A stretch of DNA of 64,000 bases, taken from Misgurnus anguillicaudatus (taxonomy: Eukaryota > Chordata > Actinopteri > Cypriniformes > Cobitidae). How positions within the stretch are numbered: the first letter of the stretch is position 1; each line of letters starts with the position of its first letter. The stretch covers positions 7,850,001-7,914,000 of the forward strand of contig NC_073354.2 in assembly GCF_027580225.2 (NCBI RefSeq), given 5' to 3'. The notes under the pieces were generated by a model. That model did not search any database. It was not told the DNA's origin and saw nothing but the letters and a program-made list of their open reading frames with translations. This document shows, in pieces, positions 1 through 13,300 of this stretch. A program made the translations under genes and the position numbers.

Positions 1-1464
1 AGTAGCCCTTATGTGCACAAAATTTAGTCTCAAGCCATCCATACAATCTATTTGTGTGAAGCCATTATTCACTGTAATCTCATTACCATAAATTTAATTT
101 GCAATGAAATCAAACCTTCATGCATCTAAAAGTGCCGATTTTAAATGTGAACTGCATTTACAGTTTGATTGTATAAGTCATCATTCACTTTCATCTTATA
201 ACAGCTCTGGCATCATTTGTGTTTAACAGCCAATAACAAAAATAATACAGGGCTGGAATAACATTGATGATCACAATCTGTTTGTTTGAACTATCAGTTT
301 AAGAAGTTAATTTGCAAAATTCCAATTTAAATTAATATTCAAGATTCTAAATTCTGATTGGACGAGCTGCACATTAATATGCAGTTTGACCAGACATTCA
401 ACACTAATGCACTGAATGACTGCATTGTTTGGCAACTGTAAAGTAAGGATAATGCATTTTATAACATAGTAAAAGTCCTCTTTATTCACTAATAATAAAT
501 CTGAACATTGGTGCCTTATCGCATTGCTGTTGCCATTGCTATAAAAGTAATATTATGACACAGATATACATGATTTTGATTGATTAATGCTTTTTGCAGT
601 CATATATTTTAGCGCTGAACTGTTGTCATATGCTGTAATTTCCTACATAGTTGTGCCAATTTCATGTCTCGCATAATAAACTACCTACCTAGGAAGTTAA
701 CATTTCATGTCGATTTATTTGGTAAGTATTGTAGTGATATAATAAGCAGAAAATGTACAACTGATCATTTTTGCTCATTATCTCAAGGTTTGTTTTGCAA
801 AAATGACTAATGATACTTTATTCCTTACTAAGAAGCTTTAGTCATTTTACCCAAGTTAGGCTGGTCCCTTAACTGTGGTAAAATCACTGTAGTCTGCCTG
901 GGCAGCTGAAAAACACAAGCCATAAACATGGATCTGCAGAGCAAAGACATCCTTACACATAACTTATCAATGAATTATCTTTTAATAAACAGGCTGGATT
1001 CAGCACAACCCCTGTATTTAGTTAACATTAAGCTGAGATGCATAACGAAACAAACCAACTGACGTAATACTGAAATCAACACAAGAAACGTGCACCTGCG
1101 CGTCAAAAAAAGAAAACAAACGCATTCGTACAATCCTCAAACTGCAGGCATGAAAATCCCAGCACAAAGCCCTATTTCACTTCTTCCTTTTAAACAAAAA
1201 TCTGCTCGGGACATCCATCTTTCACAACAGTCAGACTGTCACAGGTATGAAACAGAGCATTTGTACAGGCTCTCCTCAGTGAAGTCTCGATGGATGGTTT
1301 GTGTGTGTGTGCACGTGGTGCGATGAGTATTGCCAGGATTCAGCATCTTTTCATAGTTCATCCCTATGAAAAAACAAAGTGCAAAAAGTTACTATGGACA
1401 TTATCACAGACATGCATACATGCATGCATAACACAGCATGATGTGCATAAATTACTGTGTAATC
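1..1464. other. No gene recognised
   Basis: AT-rich sequence with only short open frames. I see no exon with good splice sites, no RNA gene and no clear transposon end. It is probably intergenic sequence beyond the 3' end of pcmt, but it could include an intron of a gene lying outside the window. Confidence 0.4.
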
Positions 1465-1678
1465 CGGTGGCGGCCGGTGACTTCTTTTTTTGAGGGCGCA
1501 CGATGCAAAGCATGTAAACTTGTGCATCACGTGTCAGGTCAAAATACGAGTCATGTTTTTGGAGATGATGCATGATGCAAATGGTTCACATGAAGCAACA
1601 TGACGAGCAACACACAACACTCCGAACACATATTTGTGAATTCACGCCCCTCGGAGGAGAAGTCACTGGCCGCCACTG
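1465..1678. mobile_element. Short hAT-type MITE, CAGTGGCGGCC family
   Basis: A 214-bp element. Its left end reads CGGTGGCGGCCGGTGACTTC and its right end is the inverted form, finishing GGCCGCCACTG. It is flanked by near-identical 8-bp repeats, gtgtaatc and gtgtaaac (7 of 8 match), as expected for hAT insertion. A second, longer copy lies at 29619-30052 with a perfect duplication. There is no coding capacity. Confidence 0.75.
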
Positions 1679-2052
1679 GTGTAAACACAAACACATGCAT
1701 AAATAGTTTCAATGTTATGTATTAAGGTCAATGAAATACAGGCTATGTTCAAACTGCACACAATTCGACTATAACTCTGATCTTAAGAACCGACTGTCTG
1801 ACTTTTCCTTTGCATGTGATAAAATCAGATCTGCTTATTCAAGAAAGTGTGGCCAGTACCGGTACACGTCTATGGGTTGCTATAGTAACGTGGTATCAGA
1901 GAGAAACCAGCTGCATCAGTCCTGATTTCATGAGGTGTCAATGAAGGAGGCATTCATTTGTTTTATGTCTGTTCACTACTTCTGTGTAACTAAATCCACA
2001 TCAAATACCGACTGATCCAAAAGTTGCTTTGATTCACCTTCAGTGAACTGTT

Positions 2053-2300
2053 ATGGTGCATTCACACCAGACGCGAATGAAGTGTTAAGCACAAGTGATT
2101 TACCTGTTAAGTCAATGAAAAGACGCAATAGACATCTCATCCTGCTCATTGAGCATTTCGGCATTTGAGGCACATTAATGCTTGAATTGGGCAAATCGCG
2201 CAAGTTGAGAAATCTAAACTTTGGCGGATATTCGCGCCACAGTAACCAATCAGGAGCTTTAGTAGTGACGTGATTATGACATATCGAGCGGAGGCAGAAA
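2053..2300. repeat. MITE-like repeat related to 41177-42292
   Basis: It starts with a segment like gcattcacaccagacgcg and contains an accaatcaggagc block. Both have counterparts at the start and inside of the 41.2-42.3 kb element (gcatttacaccaaccgcg and accaatcaggagc). The right boundary is unclear. It is an interspersed repeat of unknown superfamily. Confidence 0.45.
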
Positions 2301-2497
2301 TACGAAACAACAATGAAGTACAAAATCATTGTTGCTGTATGTGGACATACTTTAATAAAAACAGGAATAAACAGGGTTCCCACACCTTAGTAAACTTCAA
2401 ATTCAAGGACTTTTCAGGTCCAATACTCTCAAAATCAAGGACTAAATGTGGGGACACATTTTAAGTGAGAGCAAGGCTACATCGTGTTACCTTTTAA

Positions 2498-3379
2498 AGG
2501 AATAGTCCATTTTCTTAAAAGAAAAATCCAGACAATCCACTCACCACCATGTCATCCAAAATGCCGACGTCCCTCTTTGTTCAGTCGAGAAGAAATTATG
2601 TTCCCCGAGGAAAACACCGCAGGATTTCCCCCATTTCAATAGAGCCCAACATTTAATACCCAACTCAACACGTAACAGTTTTTTTCAACGGAGTATCAAA
2701 GGATCCCAAACGAGGCATAAGGGTCCCATCCAGCAAAACGATTGTCATTTTTGACAAGAAAAATAAAAAATATGCTCTTTTAAACCACAACTTTCTGTCC
2801 AGATCCAGTCGTGATGCGTCAGCTGACCCCACGCAATACGTCATGACGTCAAGAGGTCACAGAGGACGAACGCGAAACTCCGCCCCAGTGTTTACAAGTG
2901 TGTTGAAAGAGGACCGTTCCGACGTAGTTGTATGTCAACTGATACTAATTAATGTCTTTGTGGCAGTTTATTGTTTAAAATGGTCCACAAATGTGCGTTT
3001 TATATATGTAGCACGTGACCTCCCTACGTCACCACGCATTTACGTAAGGTCACGCTGGACCGGACCCAGACGAAAAGCTGTGGTTTAAAAGAGCATTTTT
3101 TTTTTGTGAAAAATGACAATCGTTTCGCCAGAAAAGACCCTTATGCCTCGTTTGAGATTGTTTAGAGTCTTCTGAAACTCCGTTGAAAAAAACTGCCACG
3201 TGCCGAGCCAAGCATTAAATGTTGGGCTCCATTAATGTCCATTAAAATGAGAAAAATCCTGCAATGTTCTCCCCAAAAAACACAATCTCCCCTCGACAAA
3301 AGAAAGACATCAACACCCCGGATGACATGGTGGTGAGCAAACCATCCGGACCCCTCCCCCAAGAAAATGGAATATTCCT
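2498..3379. mobile_element. TTAA-target element (Kolobok-like), non-autonomous
   Basis: TTAA flanks both ends (2494-2497 and 3380-3383). The terminal inverted repeats are AGGAATAGTCCATTTTCTT on the left and, read inward from the right, AGGAATATTCCATTTTCTT (18 of 19). Longer imperfect inverted arms include the ccggacccctcc and cattgtcattttt blocks. No transposase frame is visible. TTAA duplications are typical of Kolobok and piggyBac elements; the assignment to Kolobok is inference. Confidence 0.7.
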
Positions 3380-3397
3380 TTAAGATACATTATTTCA

Positions 3398-3660
3398 GTT
3401 CCCTTTTGAGGGAACTCGCGCTGCGTCACTGCGGTGACACTTTGGGGACGCCTCCAGGGGTAAGTGTGTCTGAATGTGTATATCAAATTCAACCAATGGT
3501 GAGGCTTAACGACAAAGACAGGGTGACACGGGAGCCAGGAAGTATATTGCTATCTGAAATATTGGCAAAGACGGTGTTACAGGGACGCATGAAGTATGGC
3601 AAGGGAGATGCAGTGTCTCGTTCCCTTCTCATGGAACAACAGTTACATATGTAACCCGAG
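3398..3660. repeat. Palindromic interspersed repeat
   Basis: Begins with the small palindrome gttcccttttgagggaac and ends with cgttcccttctcatggaaca, so the two ends are roughly inverted relative to each other. This looks like a short cyprinid MITE or SINE-like repeat. There is no gene. Confidence 0.4.
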
Positions 3661-4300
3661 ATGTTTTCATGTGTCAAACACAACTATGCAAAAAAGCATT
3701 TTGGTAGAAATCAACATTCGCATATAGAACATATAAGCATTTAAAGCAAACAGTTTAGCACGTGTGCTTAAAAGGCTAGAAATTTTATATTATCCTACAC
3801 TACATAGAGAATAATATGGATTTTTTCCCAAGAAAACTTCTTGCATAAAATAGATTCAAGCACTTTCAATGACCTGTATCTATGTATGCATATTTTCAAA
3901 AACTTCCCAGGGCCTTGAATTTTTCCCCCTAGATTCACAAACTATCAAGGATTTCAAGGACGTGTGGGAACCCTGAATAAAAAAGGATCTTTGAGTGAGG
4001 AGGTCGGCTACCAGTGTGAACAAAGCCATGATGTTAAATCTAAACAGCCTGTGATGTCATCATGCCTTCACGTCTTGTCATTCAGAAAGCAAATTCAAGC
4101 CCATTCCAGGTAAATAGCACAACAGAAGTTTCTAAACGTAAATATTATCATGTTTTTTGGTGGGATCAGGCACGCCTGTGAGTTAAGGCCCCAAAAAAAC
4201 CAAACAGCTGGCATGGATCAAACGCAGGCTCTGTCTGCTCCACGCTGGAGCGCACCGCTTCACCTGTGCCCTAGAAGAAAGAGGGACAGAGGACAGGAAT

Positions 4301-7300
4301 TCACTTCCACCTTGACCACTGCTTGTCTTTGTCTGTTAAAGGCACGTAAATCACGCCCATCAGCGGCTTCATTTTAGTACTGCCATCCTCTAGTTTGTCA
4401 TACTGCTCCAACATCTGGTTTCCTCCCGCTGGCCCGACCGGCAGAATCAGACGACCGCCCGGTTTCAGTTGGTCCAACAACTACAAATCAAACAAACACA
4501 CTTTTGCTGTTGTTGTTGGCATATGGTATACCTAAAGCTTTTTAAATACAGAAATGTTCATGATTCAGAACAAGTGAAGGTTTATCAACAGCATATTGAT
4601 AAGCATAGAAAATATTTTTTTTTCAATGAAAGCAAGATTGGTGTTCAATTGCGTTGTGATATTGCGTTTTTTAAATGAGGGCCTAGTTGAAATTATTTTC
4701 TGTGGTTATCCACATTATGCTCAATGTTGTGGTTAAAGCCTAATTTGTACTGGAGTCAATGTACATTTCTATAAGAAGACAGCTTAGGATGCAAATGTTG
4801 CAATGTATCCAAGATAATTTGGACAAACGTACTGCTTGTGGCACATTAGGAGCGGCAGCTCCAACATGTATGGCGTCATAAGGCGCTTCCTCTGTATGAC
4901 CCATTCTCCCATCTCCAACAATAACAACACATAGACACTGCATTAAAGCACCATTAATATAGCCAAAGTCATATCACTCATCACTTCTGTCCTAATGTAA
5001 GTGTCTGCTGGTCACTAAACACCAAATCTGTTTGCTAAATTATATATAGTTAAAGTCATATTCAAATAATCTAATGTTAAACTAAATCATCATATCAGAT
5101 TATCATTGGTATCAGTATTCCTTACAAACTGGTTTACAAAATGTAAAACAGATTTAAACCAACAATAAGTTTGAGCCTCCCAGAAGAGATCAAACTGGGG
5201 TCATCTTTTTTTACATTATTTACAGAGTCATCCACCAGCTCTTTAATATGATCGATGCCAATCACCTTCCCTTTTGGACCAACCTGTAACACAACACACC
5301 CAATATAAACGCAAACTCGTGTAATCGTCCATTTGATTGAATGTAATGTGACCAACCATCCTGGCGAAGCAGACAGACAAGATTCCAGAGCCTGAGCCCA
5401 CATCCAGAGCTTTTGCTCCTTCATACAGGTGATCGTGAAGAAGCTCCAGAGCGTATGCATGCTACAGGATACCAACATGTTCATCAGTACCTGTCTCAAA
5501 CTGACATATGGCTCTAACACCAGGAAATCATTTTTTACTTACCATATGAGGTGCGCTTATTGTTGCTTGGTAACCTGCATAAAATTACAGACGAGACTTA
5601 AAAACATAATAGCAAAAGAGAAAAGATTCACCAAAGTGTCACTCGAAATCAGGTGTTTAATATAGAGAGACATTCTTGGGGGGACTGAGATTGAGAAACA
5701 CTGTTTGAGACATTGCACGATATATATACACACGGGCTAGTATGCTTTGCACATGACATTATTAACAAAATGACAGCTCTGAATTTTGTGACATACCTAT
5801 AGATTGTGGCGAATCCATGTATGGATTACATCGGGAGAAATGGGAACGGTCTGTGGCCAACATAACCTCATAGACGCGTTCGGATTTAATGATGCCATTC
5901 TCTGGACAAACAACACAAATGAATAAACATGATATATTAATTTCACTCATTTGTTTGTATGTTTCTGCATACATTTTTAAATGAGATGAATACATTTTAT
6001 AGTTATAGTATGGTATATACGATTATCTTATTAATCTATAAGACAAAAATATTTAAAGTGTAATTTCATTTATTATTTATGTTTTTCAAAACCAATATGA
6101 CTTTCTTTTCTGCCAGGTATACCAAAGTATAGACATTTGCAGACGCTTTTATCCAAAATACCTTACAGTTTTTGTGTGTCAGTGACATTTATAGCAGTTG
6201 CACCCTTTGACTTTCTGGTTGCACCACCTGACCTCTGCAATAGATTTACATTTAACAAACTGCCACTTGAATTCTGGTATAAGCTTTTGCCTGTGATATC
6301 AAATTCATAAATATATGTTAAATACAATGAAATGTGTTGAATTAAACAAAAAATTTTCGGTGGTTGTACCACCTGACACAAAAAGGTACCAGCCCACCCA
6401 TTACATTAACGTTGCTATTTTTCAGTATTTGAGAGAAACTTTTTTCAGCCATAAATACCACCAAGGGTTCACTGGATGAAGTGATATTATGTTTACTGTT
6501 TATACTTACTGTTTTAACTTCCTAATAAAAAGCCCATGATTTCGGATGTAGTACCTTGAGAACATCCAAATTCTTGGACAAAAGTTTTCACAAAACATAC
6601 CAACTAATGATATTCGTGAAATGTATTTATAAGAAAGGTTTAAAATAGTAATAATGCATCTTATTTTGCATTTGTAATAATTTAAATACCATTTTTAACA
6701 GATGCCTTAAACTGTTAATTTGTATGAACAATTGGCCACCTGCCATTTACAAATTTGATCTACAAAAATGTATTTATTATTAAACAATACTAAAAATGTA
6801 TTTAAACTAAATTAAACTAAAGTGACACACATCATAAATGTATAAAGTTATTTTTGTAGTACAACAAAAATATGCATGTCATTGACAATGGAAGATGCTG
6901 GGACAGACAACAGCACAGACGTGGATATACCTGTACATCATTCTGTACACATTTGTGACCTATAAATGGGGCAACAAAACCTTTGTGGCATGCCAGCAAT
7001 CATACGCTGGTATTTAAAACATGCTAATAATATCATGCTACACATTTGCAGTAAATACTATAGCAAACATGTGGCACTTCTACTTGATACACTTACAAAT
7101 GATGAGTCACAGACTGAAGTTTTTAATTCTTCTCACCCACCTTTACTTATTCACTTCTAAGCCATTGTGATTCTTTATTCATCATTTCCTCATTAAAGAG
7201 CTTATAAACATGACCCAAACCAGCACTGCATAACTGCTATGCAAATAATCTCATAATGACTGTAATAATAAAAAAATTTGATTTACTTTAAGCAAACTAT

Positions 7301-10300
7301 CTCATTCATCCTTTGAGCGAAACCGTTTGTGAGCTTCAGTCTAATATACCTTTTTATAGGCACTGAGGCTGAGTGAAACACTACCCTAACCATCTGACAT
7401 GGTTATTTTCAGCAGGTATGTAAACACTGCAAGTCAATAGTGACCAAGACACCACCAGACACAGGCGGCACATAATTAAACATATTTATGGATGCTCCTC
7501 AAAGAGGAAAGTCTAGTTTTGCCCACACTGAATTTAATAAAGTAGTTAACCGATTACTAATGAGCTAAGGTAAAAGTAAAGACTGAAAAACCTAACCTGA
7601 TTCTTCCCACCATAATGTTTTGCATGTGCACTCCTGTCTGTGCTGTACCAGAATTGAGTGTTATCCAATTCAATGATTTACCTCAATTTGCATAATTTAA
7701 CTAAAGGCACTAAGGCTGCGTCAGAAAATGAACACATACTAGATTATTAATGAATTAAATGTTTTTAACAGATACCTCTAATGAAAACAGCTGCGTGATG
7801 AAGTAAAACTAAAGGGTTAATAAACACAAACTGAAGCAGATGTTGTAGAACGTCTGGCAAACGATGATAGATAGCGCAAAGACTGTAAAAACTAATTATT
7901 TCCCACTATTAATTACATTATCTTAAAGGAGTGTAACTATTGTAGCATGTAAATAATGCACATAAATAACGTGAGCAAGAAAATTTTCAAGAACTATAGA
8001 CTAATACAATAACAGACTAAACCCAAAACATAAAGCCACTCACTGTTCTCACGGACACGCGTTTTATCAACTGGTTATCCTCCAGACAGTGACGGGACCA
8101 TTTCGGCCGTGTGGCGCGCGTGCACGCTCGCTGTGTGAAATGCGTCCATGCTATTCTTCGAGATGTTTTATCAACTGGCTACTAGTTATCTTCCAGACAG
8201 TGATGGACCACGTCTTTCTCTCATTTGGCCGTGTGGCACACGTCTGCGCTACTCTCCTAGATGCACATGACAGCCTTTTGTGCAGCTATTTTTTTTTTGG
8301 ACGACCTAGTTAAGGCGGTAGGTTTTTCCAGCTTAGGCGGGCCGCCTGAACTGCAAAGTGCTGCGGGAAACCCTTGTATATATAAATATGCACATGTTGT
8401 TTAATATATCGTTAAACGTTTACCTCGATGAAGGAAAGTCATTGTCTCACCAGGCTGTGTTTGTTCAGCTATCCAGTGCTGAGCTTCGATGAAACTTCAC
8501 GAGACCGGCGAGATGCTTCCACAGGGCGGGAGATACGCGGCGTGATTGACAGCTTTGACGCCAAATAGATATACGTGAAAATCAGATGACATGATTTCAC
8601 AACTTTTCATTGGCCATTAGATATGTGAAGCATACTGTATACGGAAATGAACCTGGACATTCAATCCGTCAAAAAATCTCAAAATTGGCAAAATGGACAT
8701 ACATGGTTTTCATCGGACAGCGACGATATGTATTTGCATTTGAATAGAGCCCCGTTACCACTTTTGGACATTTTTGAATAAAATAACGCATCTCTATTGT
8801 CTTCTTCGTTGGATAACTCCTCTCCTGGGGGTTCACGGGATACCAAAGTGTCCATTTAATGACTTAACTTCTGGATCTTTCTGGGAGTAATAGGTCATCC
8901 GGGTACTTCGCCTACTGTTTCTCGAATACTATAAATTTGGACATACTACTCGCCTCACCTACTGCATTTTTCCTACTTTATAGTATGGAAGTAGGCGGTT
9001 TCAGACACAGCCTCAGTCACCCTTAGGGTGACCACCCGTCCCGCGTAGCGCGTGAACGCACAGCGTTTGAAGCCCAATTCATGCGTCCCGCAAATTGAGA
9101 CCGTGTCACGCATAATCAATGATTGCTTAAAAAAGTTGGTCGCTCTATATCCTTAAACCCAGGCAGCCAAACGAACATTACTAGACAGTTCAGGCTCGCT
9201 CGCCACTCGCTACTCGCACGCTACTGTTGCCCCTCAGCTGAACTGCTGACTAGGTTATTGTTAACTTTTCGTTGTTGTCATGACAGCGCAGTCCGCACGC
9301 AGCCACGCACGTGCATCCCTTACATGATGCGCGCTTTCCAATTCGAAAAATGGAGAAAGAGACTGAGTCTGACTCTGCACCGCCATCATCAATTAAAAAG
9401 AGAAGGTGGGTACAAGAAAATAAATATTTGTGGCTGAAAGTCCTAAAGATGTTTCCAGAACACTCAACAGTTTTTTTTCCTGCGCCTGCCTTTACTAACA
9501 TGCAAGTTCACCATCCTCCCTCTTCTCGTTCCGTGAACCCCTGGAGTTGTGAGTTAAGACTTTTTTAACGGTTTCTGTGTTGTTGAGCAACTTCAATTCC
9601 TGTTAATTCTATAATTTTATATTATAATGTATTTAAAGTGAATAAATTATAATGAAAAATAAATTAAATAGCTAAAGTAAATCGTAAGTGAAAGTGCATC
9701 TGTCAATCATTGAATGTTCAAAATATTATGAATCTTTATTTAAAAAAATACACATTGGTTGGCCTATTCATGAGCATACATCAAGTTTAGGGGAATAGGG
9801 CATTATAATTATGCCATGTACACTGCAAAAAATAATTTTCAAAAAAAAATGTCTTTGTATTTTTGTTTTGTTTTCAGTAAAAATATCAAAAAATTCCCAA
9901 ATCAAGATGCTCTTTCCTAAGGAGCAAAACGACCCAAGAAAATAAGTCCAGCCCCTACACCAAAAATATCAAATTTAAGTGATTTTGTGCACAAAACAAG
10001 GAAACAATCTTGAATTTAGTGTTTTAGAAAAATGTTCAAGATTTTTTTGCTTACCCCATTGGCAGATTTTTTAGTTTTGTGCACAAAATCACTTAAATTA
10101 GATTTTTTTTGTCTAAAAACTAGACTTATTTTCTTGGGTCGTTTTGCTCATCGAGAGGGAGCACCTTCATTTGAGAATTTTTAGATATTTTTGCTGAAAA
10201 CAGGACAAACATACAAGATTTTTTTCTAGAAAATAAGTTTTTTGCAGTGTAAGGTGGTATGTGCTAGAAATGGGTAAACCACTATCAATAAGTCGGCCCG

Positions 10301-13300
10301 TGGGTCGGGTGCACCGCCGGGCCAGGGAGTGTCCCACATTGTCCCTCAGAAACACTCCCCTTGTCCCCCCTTGGGCTTATTAGCAGGTGGTCACCCTAGT
10401 CACCCTCGTTATTGATGTGTGATATTTGGAACCATATTGTGCTATGTTAAACCATAAGTGGTGTTATAGTCATGCTTTACACCTACAGAGGTGTTCAATA
10501 GGTGATCTGTAGCACTAAAAATGGTTCCCCTATCATTACGAACTTCTTGTAGTAGTATTTGGCACCATAGTTGTAAAAAACACAGCAAGACTATACTTTT
10601 ACATTTCCAAGAGAATGCATGCGAAAGCAGTGTTAAGATCATGACCCAAGTAAGGCTGCACAATCGCATCCGATTGTCATGCGCATTTCGTCAGTAAAGC
10701 CGGTTCCTTGATTACTAGTAAATCTCCATCGCCTGCTTTCAGGTGGAGCGGCATTTACTTCACAATCGGGGCAATATTGCCTTCATTATTGCAGACGTAG
10801 AGCATATACATTTTATTTAAAGATTGGTAGACCTCTTCAATATTTGAAGACAAGACAGAAATACACAGATCAAGATTTGTTTAGTTTCTGAAGTCTTTTC
10901 ACAATGGGTGAGACTGTAAATAATAAATGCTTTACAATTATAATATAATATTACGCATAATCCTTGCTTCCACGCCCAATGGACTCTGGGCAGATTATTT
11001 TTAGTGTACGTTTTTGGAACAGAAAGTTAATGACAACCGCGTCACATAACCTGCTTTATGTACTCCATTGTTCATTTTGTAGTGCTTGCAGTCACAATTA
11101 CTGGGAGATGAGATGTGCATGACAATCGCATGTGATTTATCGTGGAGCCCTAGATCAGTGTTTCCCAATCCTGGTCCTCGAGCACCCCCCTCCAGAAAGT
11201 CCCAGATGTCTCCTCACCTAAAACACCCGATTCAACTCATCAGTCTCCTTTCAGAATGGATAAACTTGTTCGACTTCATGCGACGCCGCTAGAACTGACA
11301 GGCGGATGACGTTAAAGTGCCGCTAGAACACTTTGTATGATTTCTCGAATCGTTCTCGTGGTACTTTGACGTCATCCGGCTGTCGGCTCTTGTAAAGCTG
11401 CATGAAGCCGAACAAGCCTGATAACATGTCTCCCTAACAAGCCGTTGAGTAAAATCAGGTGTCTCAGATAAGGAGACATCTACAAATCTCTGGAAGAGGG
11501 AACCTGAGGACCAGGACTGGGAAACACCGCCCTAGACCCAAGTCAAAAAGCCCAACCTATCATGACATTCTGGTGTCTGTGGTTCACATCCCTCTTTCAG
11601 TGTTAGTCTATACCAGGGCTTTTTATGATGCCAATGACCCTCAAATATGATGAACCTTTTAGTGAGGGACCCCCTACCAAACATATATATAGTGCTGCCT
11701 CACGATTAGTCGCGACTAATCATTTGCAGAATAAAAGTTTTTGTTTACATAATATATGTGTGTACTGTGTATGATAGTTATGTATAAATGCACACACAGG
11801 CACGCATGTATTTAATTAAGAAATATTTGCATGTGTATATACATGTTTATATTTATATATAATTTATATTATATATAAATATAAATATTTATTATATTAA
11901 TATATTTTTTTCTTAAAATTCTGCATGTATGTGTGTGTATTTATATATACATGGTTATTGCACAGTGCACACACATATATTGTGTAGACGGGGACTTTTG
12001 TTCTGCAAGCGATTGGTCGTGACTGATCGTGAGGCAGCACTACATATATATAGGCATTTACATATTTTTATGTATAATAATATATACTTGGCTTAAACTC
12101 TTGTTTCATAGAAGCTTTACAAGGAATCCTGCCTTTCAAACCTTAATAAGTGATATAAAATTACTATGTATGTAATAAGGAAAACACAGAACAATATAAA
12201 GTAAATATAAATGATTCTGAAATGTATGTAGCAAGAAAAACCCAATAAATAAATGTTAAAATGTTTATTTTTTTCTATGAAAATTTCTGGAGGCCCCCGC
12301 CAGACCCCAGTTTGAAAACCCTTGATCTATACGTTTTTTTAAATAAGTCGAATAACTTACAAAAATAATAATGCACGCTTTCAGCTAGCTGTGTAAGGTA
12401 TTACTCATGTCTGTAGCAAAAGATACACAACAAAAGTTTAATACTCAGTGATTTTATCAAATGTCCGATGTGAGCAACAGTAACAGTGATGCTTGCTAAG
12501 GCAAGCACTCCTAAATATAGTGCACTGACCGCTTGACCTCAGGATTAATCCGGGAGCACATAAGACTGGGTTACATGCTAAACTGAGGAATGTTACTAGG
12601 CAACAGTCATCCATAAGTTTAGTTAAAATTGTGAATATTTAAAAAGTGAATATAGTTAAATTAACATATCTGTAATAAAGTAAAAAATGTTGCACCACAA
12701 TAACAAGAATGCAATACAGCTACACAATTCAGATATCATCAACTTAATTTGGTCATTGATTTAAAAATTTAGCTACTAAACTGCAGGGGCTGTATTACAG
12801 AAACTTCCTATTTTAAGCCTTAAGATCTGACAAGTTCAATGTTCTGAATGAAATCGTAACTGACATGGCTATAAGGTTTACTAACAGATGAAACACAGAA
12901 ACCGTATTATATAGTTAAGATGTTTCTGTATTGTGTGGTGGCACCAGTACACTTGTCATGATGCAATAATTAGCTTTTTCGACTGCATTGGAGCTCTGCG
13001 CAAACCGATCGGCTAATTACCGCGAGAAATGTGCCTGTACGTAACAAAGAGCAAATTCTCGCGGTACTTTGATATCATGAGACGATCAGTCTGCGCAGTG
13101 CACATCTTTCGCCTCACACACCCTTGCCAACATGTGCTGCGCCACGCCCACCACACGACGTTTCAAAATAAAAACTGCACATAGTTATAAAACTATACCT
13201 GTATTATACTTATTAATAGCTTGGCGCCTAGGAAAGACAGTTCCTTTTGCACTGTATACACGTTTTATATAATTACAAAAACAAGTCGATATAGGTTGAA

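Larger units (their letters stand above)
2372..3975. mobile_element. DNA element with CAGGGTTCCCACA termini
   Basis: The left end CAGGGTTCCCACACCTTAG is matched by the inverted right end, finishing GTGTGGGAACCCTG. Segments next to both ends also pair (caaggacttttca, and its complement near 3950). The interior is occupied by a TTAA-type element (2498-3379) and another repeat, so the original element was short and was invaded later. Target duplication is not clean (both flanks carry aataaa). Probably hAT-like. Confidence 0.55.

Noticed and set aside
9123..9568. Plus-strand frames with charged N-termini inside a hAT element
   Set aside because: They are confined to a transposon interior, without transposase motifs or splice support.
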